From Chrysiogenales bacterium (GTDB taxonomy: Bacteria > Acidobacteriota > Aminicenantia > UBA2199), in the NCBI GenBank assembly GCA_004525465.1, contig SPCN01000133.1, positions 1 to 6,528 of the forward strand: DNA of 6,528 bases. Reading direction: 5' to 3'. Of this stretch, positions 1 to 5,506 are shown in pieces. The notes below the pieces were generated by a model, which saw only the letters and a list, made by a program, of their open reading frames with translations, was not told the origin of the DNA and searched no databases. The stretch's first letter is position 1; every line of letters begins with the position of its first letter. The position numbers were made by a program, and so were the translations under genes.

Positions 1-777
1 CATTGCACGGCCAGCTTTTCTCCAGACGGCCGCGAAGTGTACTGGAACCTGATGGTCGAACCACGGACTCCCGGCTACAGCATCAGCCGGCTGCTGGTCA
101 GCCGGTTGCAGGACGGGCGCTGGACCTACCCGCAAATCGCGCCTTTCACGGACGGCGAACGGGACGCCGACGTCCCCTTCTTCACTCCCGACGGCAAACG
201 CCTCTATTTCATGTCCAGGAGGCCCATGCCCTCCGGCACCGAGTCGAGCGGCGAGCACATCTGGTACATGGAACGGCAAAAAGACGGTTGGTCCGAAGCC
301 CGGCCGGTTGATGAGGCGGTGAACAGCCTCCCCCACCACTGGCAGTTTTCCGTGGACAAGGATTACAACCTCTATTTTGCCACGACCATCACCGGCGGGC
401 TGGGAGGGAACGACATTTATTTTTCGAAATTCGTGAAAGGACGGTACGCGGAGCCCCGGAACATCGGCGCTCCCGTGAATACTTCCGACAGGGAGGAAAT
501 GCCGTTCATCGCCCCGGACGGCAGCTATCTTCTGTTTGCCAGGGAGATGGACTTGTACTTGAGCTTCCGGCAAACCGACGGCAGCTGGAGCGAGGCCGTC
601 AGCCTGGGCCCGGAGATCAACTCGCCGGCCATTGACATTTGCCCCATGGTCTCGGCCGACGGCAAGTACCTCTTTTTCCTGAGCCAGCGCGGCGGCGAAT
701 CGCATACCTGGTGGGTCGAGGCCCGGTTCATCGAAGCAATGAAATCGCAGCGTTATGAACAAAACCCAGTGAAGTGA
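1..777 (+). CDS. PD40 (WD40-like/TolB-type) beta-propeller protein, 3' part only
   Basis: The reading frame is open from the first base to a TGA at 775-777, giving 258 visible codons; the true start lies to the left. At least five PD40-type repeats are visible, each a strand around an S/APDGxxLYF motif. Numbered from the first codon in the window they are SFSPDGREVYW (5-15), FFTPDGKRLYF (near 60-70), a degenerate copy after W114 (FSVDKDYNLYF), PFIAPDGSYLLF (from 168) and MVSADGKYLFF (from 216). Linkers of the type 'GxWSEAxxLGxxINS' and the closing WWVEARFIEAMK are typical of the PF07676 proteins common in Acidobacteriota and Bacteroidetes, where they are usually exported. The fold points to protein or ligand binding rather than catalysis. 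A GTG at 37 is an internal valine codon, because repeat-coding sequence continues upstream of it. The partner and exact role cannot be told. Confidence 0.9.
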   Translation, partial: HCTASFSPDGREVYWNLMVEPRTPGYSISRLLVSRLQDGRWTYPQIAPFTDGERDADVPFFTPDGKRLYFMSRRPMPSGTESSGEHIWYMERQKDGWSEARPVDEAVNSLPHHWQFSVDKDYNLYFATTITGGLGGNDIYFSKFVKGRYAEPRNIGAPVNTSDREEMPFIAPDGSYLLFAREMDLYLSFRQTDGSWSEAVSLGPEINSPAIDICPMVSADGKYLFFLSQRGGESHTWWVEARFIEAMKSQRYEQNPVK

Positions 778-829
778 AAAGGCAAGAGAAGGACATAAGG
801 AAAACCTGTCAACTAATCATGAGACCGGA

Positions 830-2488
830 ATGAAATTCCAAACTGTGACCCGGGCCATTATTTTTTTCCTGCTGCTGACGTTCGTTTTTTCGATGGCAGT
901 ATCAGCCCAGGAGCCGCCTTCCGCATGGCAAACGGAATACATCGACCTGGCTGTCACACTCGAACCGGGGCGCGGAGTGATGCGGGTCGAAGCCGGGCTG
1001 CTGCTTAATAACCCCGGCGTGGATAATGAAGACATTCTCCTGACCCTCAACCACCAGCTGCGGGTGGAGTCGGTCACGGATGAAAGCGGCCGCTCTCTGG
1101 CCTTCAAGCAAATCGGGGACAGCTTCGCGGTTCATCCGCCGGAGCAGCCCCCGGAGCAAAAAACATGCGCCATCCATGTTCGCTACCGCGGCTCCTTTCA
1201 TGAACGGCTCCCCGAGCTTGACCTGCTCAACGCCTGGATCGGCCCCAGGATCGCCTACGCCTTCCACAGCAGCCGCTGGTATCCGCAGACACTGGAAATA
1301 CGCCGTCGCAGCCGCGGCCGTATCACCTTCCTCGTCCCCAAAGAATGGACCGTTGCCAGTTCCGGCAGGCTGACGGCAACGGAAATCCTTCCCGCGGCCA
1401 AGCGCTGCACATTCGCCGTGGCTACTCCGGTCGAATTCTCTTTTGCGGCCGCGGAGTTCGTTCATCATCGCGAAAAGATCGACGGCCTGGAACTGGGCAT
1501 TTTCTTTCTCAAGGGCGAGCGCAATAAAATAGATTTTTATCTGAAAAAATGCTCTGAACTGATCGGGTACTACAAGGATTGCTACGGCTTTTTCCCTTAT
1601 GACGGATATAACTTGATCGAGCTGCCGCAAGCCCTGCTGGGCAAAACCGGGGCCGCAAGCTACGAAGGGCTGACTTTTTTCCCGGAAGCGCTGTTGCCCG
1701 AGCGTTTTTTTTACGCCCCGGTTTTCGCCCACGAGATCAGCCATTGCTGGTGGGGAAATTGCGTCCGCGGCGCCGAGGGCCCGGTTATCAACGAGGGCCT
1801 GGCGCAGATTTCAATGGGCCTCTATATCAAAAAAAACCGCGGCAGAAAATTCTTCTGGAACATGCTGAAGGATGGCGCGCCGGAGTACCTTTCCATGCAT
1901 TCGGCGCGGCTGTTTTTTCAAGCCCTGAAGTTGTCCAAGATCAAAGACGATTCCCTTGAAGCCCTGCTGATGCGCGGCGAAGACCTGGAACTTGGAATCC
2001 CGGCAAAAGACAAGTTCACCACCATGCACATGCTGTCTAGCAGCAAGGGATTTTTTATTTATGCCATGCTGCGCGAACTGATCGGCCCGGAGGCTTTCCA
2101 ACAGGGCTTGCGCGGCGCGCTTAAGCAATTTGCCTGGAAGATCATGACCCTCGAAGACCTTCGCGCCCAGTTCGAAAAAGCCGGCGGCCGCAATCTGCAG
2201 TGGTTTTTTGAGCAATGGTTCATGCGCAAGGGCGCTCCGGAATTCGCCATCAACTGCTGGTACGCGGAACACAGCAAGAACTGGCTGGTGCAGGTCATGA
2301 TCACCCAGCTGCGGGACGTTTACCGGGTCAAAGCCGAGATCGGCTTCATTAAAGGCGCTTTCTGCGAAATCAGGGAAATCGAAATCAATGCCCGCGAGAC
2401 AAAATTTTCATTCCTCCTGCCTTTCAAACCCCAAAACGTTCGTTTTGACCCGGATTACAAGATATTGCGCTGGAGCGAACAGTTTTGA
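830..2488 (+). CDS. Exported M1-family (gluzincin) metallopeptidase homologue with altered active site
   Basis: A 552-residue protein with a signal peptide (hydrophobic 9-24, likely cleavage VSA26|QE). Residues about 27-215 resemble the M1 N-terminal beta domain, including a 'RYRGSF' strand and a 'W(Y)P' segment. The catalytic domain has HEISH at 301-305 followed by WWGN and NEG with E322, the zinc-binding HEXXH...E set. The spacing HEXXH-X16-E is two residues shorter than the usual X18. The GxMEN exopeptidase motif is replaced by GAASY (274-278), with Ser277 where Glu is expected. The 'YxKG' tyrosine motif reads SSKG (404-407), with Ser404 in place of the catalytic Tyr. The tail 'FFEQWF..KGAPEF' fits the helical M1 end and C-terminal strand region. 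Zinc binding is likely; normal aminopeptidase activity is doubtful. The start is set by the signal peptide: no ATG or GTG lies in frame upstream before a stop, and the ribosome-binding site is weak (AAGG near 797-800, far away). Confidence 0.9.
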   Translation: MKFQTVTRAIIFFLLLTFVFSMAVSAQEPPSAWQTEYIDLAVTLEPGRGVMRVEAGLLLNNPGVDNEDILLTLNHQLRVESVTDESGRSLAFKQIGDSFAVHPPEQPPEQKTCAIHVRYRGSFHERLPELDLLNAWIGPRIAYAFHSSRWYPQTLEIRRRSRGRITFLVPKEWTVASSGRLTATEILPAAKRCTFAVATPVEFSFAAAEFVHHREKIDGLELGIFFLKGERNKIDFYLKKCSELIGYYKDCYGFFPYDGYNLIELPQALLGKTGAASYEGLTFFPEALLPERFFYAPVFAHEISHCWWGNCVRGAEGPVINEGLAQISMGLYIKKNRGRKFFWNMLKDGAPEYLSMHSARLFFQALKLSKIKDDSLEALLMRGEDLELGIPAKDKFTTMHMLSSSKGFFIYAMLRELIGPEAFQQGLRGALKQFAWKIMTLEDLRAQFEKAGGRNLQWFFEQWFMRKGAPEFAINCWYAEHSKNWLVQVMITQLRDVYRVKAEIGFIKGAFCEIREIEINARETKFSFLLPFKPQNVRFDPDYKILRWSEQF

Positions 2489-2489
2489 T

Positions 2490-2497
2490 AAGGTGAG
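2490..2497 (+). promoter_or_regulatory. Shine-Dalgarno-like site before a 25-codon ORF
   Basis: AAGGTGAG ends four bases before an ATG at 2502, with the GG core eight bases away. It lies just after the stop of the M1-like gene. It is a reasonable ribosome-binding site and is the main reason to take the following mini-ORF seriously; a chance match is possible. Confidence 0.35.
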
Positions 2498-2501
2498 CCA
2501 T

Positions 2502-2579
2502 ATGAAAAAAAATTCCAGCCCGGACGGGGTTTCGGGCACTACCGTTTGCAGCCTTGAAAGAAAGGTTGTCGGAGGGTGA
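2502..2579 (+). CDS. Possible 25-residue leader-type ORF between the M1-like and cupin genes
   Basis: ATG at 2502 opens 25 codons ending in TGA at 2577-2579, three bases before the cupin ATG. The product begins MKKNSSPDGV and ends SLERKVVGG. It is hydrophilic, has one cysteine, and shows no signal peptide or membrane helix. Its last codons overlap the GGAGG ribosome-binding site of the cupin gene, so translation of this ORF would run across that site and could couple the two. No family is recognised. It may be a leader peptide, a small protein or simply unused sequence; the last is at least as likely as the others. Confidence 0.22.
   Translation: MKKNSSPDGVSGTTVCSLERKVVGG
2571..2579 (+). promoter_or_regulatory. 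Strong ribosome-binding site of the cupin gene
   Basis: GGAGGGTGA is nearly fully complementary to the 16S rRNA tail, and its GGAGG core ends seven bases before the ATG at 2583. It fixes the cupin start. It overlaps the last codons and stop of the upstream 25-codon ORF. Confidence 0.75.
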
Positions 2580-2582
2580 AAA

Positions 2583-2951
2583 ATGACAGTAAAAAGCTTT
2601 CCCTTTCAAACAATCAACTGGAGCTCGGTCCCGCCCAGTGAGCATCAGGGGGAAATCGGGATGTCGTACTGGCGGACACTCCAGTTGCCTGGACTGCGCA
2701 TCCGCATCGTCGAGTATTCCCCGGGCTACCTGGCCGACCATTGGTGCCCAAAAGGCCATATCGTGCATTGCCTGGAGGGAGAATTCATCAACGAGCAGCA
2801 GAATGGGGAAAGAACCGTGATGGGCAAGGGCATGACCTACGTCGTCTCCGACAACGCCAGCTCGCACCGCTCGCGCACGGAGCAGGGAGCGACGCTGCTG
2901 ATCGTCGACGGCGATTTTTTAAAAATCGCCGGCAAGGATAAAACAAAATGA
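2583..2951 (+). CDS. Small DHCW-motif-type cupin protein
   Basis: A 122-residue single-domain cupin with no signal peptide, so probably cytoplasmic, unlike its neighbours. The first half carries 'EYSPGYLADHWCPKGHI', with D52-H53-W54-C55 followed by K57-G58-H59, then 'HCLEGEF' (62-68), the strand pair of cupin motif 1. Motif 2 is 'GKGMTYVVSDNASSHRS' (81-97) with H95. 'GEIGMSYWRT' near 23-32 is also typical. To my knowledge this matches the short family named DHCW motif cupin fold protein, whose reaction is not established. H53, H59 and H95 are candidate metal ligands, and C55 may also take part. The length is normal for the family. The stop TGA overlaps an ATG (ATGA at 2948-2951), but the frame after it is only 15 codons. 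Substrate and role are unknown. Confidence 0.85.
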   Translation: MTVKSFPFQTINWSSVPPSEHQGEIGMSYWRTLQLPGLRIRIVEYSPGYLADHWCPKGHIVHCLEGEFINEQQNGERTVMGKGMTYVVSDNASSHRSRTEQGATLLIVDGDFLKIAGKDKTK

Positions 2952-2968
2952 CCGATCAAACGTCAATA

Positions 2969-2974
2969 AAGGAG
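2969..2974 (+). promoter_or_regulatory. Ribosome-binding site of the small exported protein
   Basis: AAGGAG ends seven bases before the ATG at 2982. It supports that start, which also gives a complete signal peptide. Confidence 0.7.
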
Positions 2975-2981
2975 ACAAGCA

Positions 2982-3533
2982 ATGCAGGCAAGTAAAACAT
3001 TTTTTCTGGGCATTATTCTGGCCGCGATATTGATCCCCTGCGCGGCGAGCGCCGGCGACCTGGATGAGAATCTTAAAATCATCGAGCCGCTGCTGAACAA
3101 GAAGTGGGTGGGAGAATTGAAGGCTCCAGACGGCAGCGCCGCCTGGGAAACCGTGTGCCAATACCAAGCAGTGTGGAATGGCAAGGTGGTCAAGTTCACA
3201 CGCACGACGGCGGAACGGGACAGTTTCGAGGAGGGCTTCATTTTTTGGGATGACATCGCCAAGAAACCGGCTTTCTTCTCAATACACAGCAAGGCGATTT
3301 TTTCGAACGGATTCGTCGCCGCCGACAAGAACGTCATCAGCTTTGAAGGGAAGATGACCTGGCCTGCTCCCCCGCCCAACCCCGACATAAAGCAATCCTA
3401 CGATTTCAAGCAAACCTTCGAGTTCATCTCGGCGACGGAGATGGTGGACAAGTGGTTCCAGAACGCCTTCGGCCCCTGGCGCCCCGGTCACGTAGTGAAT
3501 TTCAAGGCATCGGTTTCGAACAAAGGCAATTAA
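2982..3533 (+). CDS. Small exported protein of unknown function (possible lipocalin/DUF1579-like barrel)
   Basis: A 183-residue protein with a clear Sec signal peptide: lysine at 5, hydrophobic 7-19, and AASA24|GD as the likely cleavage site. The cysteine at 20 follows a proline, so this is not a convincing lipobox. The mature part, about 159 residues, opens with a helix-like 'LKIIEPLLNKKWVGEL', followed by alternating beta-type segments (ETVCQYQAVW, KVVKFTRTTA, EEGFIFWDD, PAFFSIHSKAIFSNGF, NVISFEGKMTW, QTFEFISATEMVDKWF). That order, a helix with 'LLxxKWxGE' and then eight or so strands describing a pigment-like barrel, resembles small-ligand-binding barrels of the DUF1579 or lipocalin-like sort. 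The comparison is by eye only. A proline-rich loop (WPAPPPNPDIK) interrupts the later strands. It sits 30 bases after the cupin gene and 18 bases before the next gene, so co-transcription is likely. No catalytic motif is seen. Confidence 0.8.
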   Translation: MQASKTFFLGIILAAILIPCAASAGDLDENLKIIEPLLNKKWVGELKAPDGSAAWETVCQYQAVWNGKVVKFTRTTAERDSFEEGFIFWDDIAKKPAFFSIHSKAIFSNGFVAADKNVISFEGKMTWPAPPPNPDIKQSYDFKQTFEFISATEMVDKWFQNAFGPWRPGHVVNFKASVSNKGN

Positions 3534-3539
3534 CCAAAT

Positions 3540-3544
3540 GGAGG
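3540..3544 (+). promoter_or_regulatory. Ribosome-binding site of the LamG/SMP-30 gene
   Basis: GGAGG ends seven bases before the ATG at 3552. It sits six bases after the preceding stop codon, consistent with translation within one operon. Confidence 0.75.
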
Positions 3545-3551
3545 CTCAATC

Positions 3552-5420
3552 ATGAACGTCAACAAATGCACGATGGCCGGATTTCTGGCCCTTTTTCTGA
3601 CAATCGCTTCACAAGGACCCGCATATGCCCAAAAGAAAGCGGCGCAATTCGACCAGGCGCTCTGGGACCTGGAGCGGGCCAAGATCGTCGACCATCTTGG
3701 AAGGAAGGCCCTGATCGGGAGCGCCTTCCTGAAAGATGTCCGCCTGCAGAGCGGCATCATCGAGGTGGACATCGCCACCACGGAGCGGACGCGGTCGTAT
3801 CCCGGGCTGCTGTTCCGCGTGCAGGACGCCGCGAATTACGAGCGCGTTTACATCCGGCCGCACCGCTCCCCTTTCTATGACGACGTGCTGCAGTACGGGC
3901 CGGTCTTCAACGGCGTAGACAGCTGGCAGCTCTACAACGGCCCGGGGCTTACCGCCGGCCTGGAGGTCCTGCCCGGGCGCTGGAACCGCCTGAAGATCGT
4001 GGTCGCCGGGACCCAGGCCCAGGTCTTCTGGAACGATGCCGCCGAACCGGCCCTGGTCATCGACGACCTGGCCCGCGGCGACAGCTCGGGCACCATCGGC
4101 CTGGTTGGCCCCATGGACGGCACGGCCTTTTTTTCCAACCTTGACTATAGAACCGACGACGGCCTGACCCTGCCGCCCCCGGCCCCGCGCGAGGCGGCGT
4201 GCGGCCTCATTTCCGTATGGGAGATCTCGGCGCCCTTCGCCGCCGCCGGGGTTGATTTCACGAAATATCCGGCCGAGGCCGTTGCTGCCGCCTCCTGGAA
4301 GCCGCTGGCGGCAGACCGCCGCGGCCTGGTAGACGTCTCCAGGACCTTCCCCCGGAAATTCAGGGCCGGGGACTGCGTGCTGGCCAAAACCACGCTGGCG
4401 GCGGAGAGCGACTCCCTGCTGCGGGTGGATTTCGGCTACAGCGACATCATCACCGTTTTCCTGAACGGCCGGCCTCTCTACTCCGGCAACGCGATCTACC
4501 AATCGCGCGACAGGTCGTTCCTGGGCATCGTCGGTTATCACGACAATCTGTTCCTGCCGTTGAAAAAAGGCGACAACGAGCTGCTGGTGATGGTCGGAGA
4601 GACCATGGGCGGCTGGGCTTTCTGCTTCCGCCGCGGCGACGAGGTGTTTTCCCATGCCGCGCTGAAAAAAGAGTGGAGAGCGAAAAACGGCCTGGCCCTG
4701 CCCGAAGCCGTTGTCTTCGACCCAAGAAACAATGTCTGCTACGTCTCAAATTTTTTCAACGAGGGCCGGGAATTCATTTCCAAGGTCTCTCCCTCGGGAG
4801 AGATCATCGAATTGGAATGGATAAAGGGGCTGCGCATGCCTACCGGCATGCACCTCAAGGGAAACACCCTCTACGCGGTGGACCGCTCCGGGCTCAATGT
4901 CATCGATATCAAAAAGCGGGAGATCACCAAAAAAATTCCGCTGCCCGGTCTGCGCATGGCCAACGACGTGGCCATGGACCGGGCCGGGAATCTCTTCATC
5001 TCGGATACCGCGGCAGGCACCGTGTACCGTTATGCAGGCGGCAAGCTGGAGCCCTGGCTGGAGAACCTGAGCCGGCCCAATGCCCTGCTGTGTGAAAAAG
5101 ACCGCTTGCTCGTCGGCCAGAACGAAAAGCTCATCGCCGTGGACTTCAAGAACAAGGCCGTACAGGTCCTGGCCCGCTTCGAACCGGGCGCCAACATCGA
5201 CGGCATCGAGGCCGACGGCAGCGGCGGCTACCTGGTCGGCGACCACAACGGCAGGCTCTACCGGCTGGCGGCGCAGGGGGAAAGGACGCTGCTGCTCGAC
5301 ACCACCAACCCCGGGGAGAAGATCGCCGATTTCGCCTACATCCCCAAGCTGAAGCGGCTGATCATCCCCAACTTCGACAACAACACCCTTACCGCCTATT
5401 CCCTTGATTTCATATTTTAA
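3552..5420 (+). CDS. Exported LamG-like / jelly-roll / SMP-30-type propeller fusion protein
   Basis: A 622-residue protein with a signal peptide (hydrophobic 9-20, cleavage AYA26|Q). Residues about 40-201 form a concanavalin/LamG sandwich of the DUF1080 or 'family 16' kind: 'SGIIEVDI', 'YPGLLFRVQDAANYERVYIRPH', 'GRWNRLKIVVAGTQAQVFWND', 'GTIGLVGPMDGTAFFSNLDYR'. Residues about 215-365 look like a galactose-binding-type jelly roll ('DIITVFLNGRPLYSG', then 'LPLKKGDNELLVMVGE'). Residues about 380-622 form a six-bladed SMP-30/gluconolactonase/NHL propeller. E385 (LPEAVVF), N471 (ANDVAM), N510 (RPNALL) and D550 (IDGIEA) fall where that family places its divalent-metal site, so lactonase-type hydrolysis is possible; plain binding is also possible. 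The sandwich domains suggest a carbohydrate ligand. A good ribosome-binding site fixes the start. The ORF ends at TAA 5418-5420. Confidence 0.85.
   Translation: MNVNKCTMAGFLALFLTIASQGPAYAQKKAAQFDQALWDLERAKIVDHLGRKALIGSAFLKDVRLQSGIIEVDIATTERTRSYPGLLFRVQDAANYERVYIRPHRSPFYDDVLQYGPVFNGVDSWQLYNGPGLTAGLEVLPGRWNRLKIVVAGTQAQVFWNDAAEPALVIDDLARGDSSGTIGLVGPMDGTAFFSNLDYRTDDGLTLPPPAPREAACGLISVWEISAPFAAAGVDFTKYPAEAVAAASWKPLAADRRGLVDVSRTFPRKFRAGDCVLAKTTLAAESDSLLRVDFGYSDIITVFLNGRPLYSGNAIYQSRDRSFLGIVGYHDNLFLPLKKGDNELLVMVGETMGGWAFCFRRGDEVFSHAALKKEWRAKNGLALPEAVVFDPRNNVCYVSNFFNEGREFISKVSPSGEIIELEWIKGLRMPTGMHLKGNTLYAVDRSGLNVIDIKKREITKKIPLPGLRMANDVAMDRAGNLFISDTAAGTVYRYAGGKLEPWLENLSRPNALLCEKDRLLVGQNEKLIAVDFKNKAVQVLARFEPGANIDGIEADGSGGYLVGDHNGRLYRLAAQGERTLLLDTTNPGEKIADFAYIPKLKRLIIPNFDNNTLTAYSLDFIF
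4784..4805 (+). repeat. Inverted repeat inside the propeller-coding region
   Basis: GGTCTCTCCC (4784-4793), a two-base spacer TC, then GGGAGAGATC (4796-4805). The arms pair over ten positions with one G-U wobble. In RNA the top would probably open to a CUCG tetraloop. It encodes VSPSGEI near the first blade of the propeller, so codon choice alone may explain it. Confidence 0.6.
4834..4851 (+). repeat. Second inverted repeat inside the propeller-coding region
   Basis: GCATGCC (4834-4840) and GGCATGC (4845-4851) are perfect seven-base complements around a TACC loop. It encodes RMPTGM. It lies 28 bases after the previous hairpin and probably has no separate function. Confidence 0.55.
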
Positions 5421-5434
5421 CTTTCCTGTTGAGC

Positions 5435-5452
5435 CCGGCGCCGATGCGCCGG
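5435..5452 (+). repeat. GC-rich hairpin in the gap before the MBL-fold gene
   Basis: CCGGCGC (5435-5441), loop CGAT, GCGCCGG (5446-5452): a perfect seven-pair stem that begins 15 bases after the stop of the LamG/SMP-30 gene. On the + strand it is followed by CAGAAAAA, not a run of T, so it is not a classical intrinsic terminator. It could still pause RNA polymerase, protect an mRNA end or partly separate the two genes. The rest of this 86-base gap is AT-rich toward the MBL ribosome-binding site, with no convincing paired -35 and -10 boxes. Confidence 0.6.
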
Positions 5453-5495
5453 CAGAAAAAGGCAGTTACAAATAAAATATTCTGGTGAAAACCAA

Positions 5496-5500
5496 GGAGG
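5496..5500 (+). promoter_or_regulatory. Ribosome-binding site of the MBL-fold gene
   Basis: GGAGG (within AAGGAGG) ends six bases before the ATG at 5507. It decides the start of this gene, which also gives a complete signal peptide. Confidence 0.75.
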
Positions 5501-5506
5501 AACAAA

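Noticed and set aside
37..39. GTG as the start of the PD40 gene
   Set aside because: The same frame continues to the window edge and encodes the first half of a PD40 repeat (SFSPDGRE), so the GTG is an internal valine.
819..833. Four-codon ORF (MRPE) whose stop overlaps the M1-like start as ATGA
   Set aside because: It has no ribosome-binding site at a useful distance and is short enough to occur by chance.
902..1744. Long minus-strand open frame (280 codons) opposite the M1-like gene
   Set aside because: It mirrors a well-supported gene with signal peptide and zinc motif, has no recognisable domain, and GC-rich coding sequence commonly leaves the antisense frame open.
2948..2995. Fifteen-codon ORF starting in the ATGA overlap at the cupin stop
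   Set aside because: No family features, and its frame overlaps the ribosome-binding site and start of the next gene, which has far better support.
3027..3050. Lipoprotein signal in the small exported protein (cysteine 20)
   Set aside because: The residue before the cysteine is proline, not Gly, Ala or Ser, and a good AASA signal peptidase I site follows.
3609..4655. Long minus-strand open frame (348 codons) opposite the LamG/SMP-30 gene
   Set aside because: The product is low-complexity, rich in Gly, Arg, Ala, Val and Gln, with no family features, while the + strand gene has clear domains and a ribosome-binding site.
5473..5480. TAAAAT/AAATAT as a -10 box before the MBL gene
   Set aside because: No -35-like hexamer lies at a suitable distance upstream; AT-richness before a start codon is enough to explain it.
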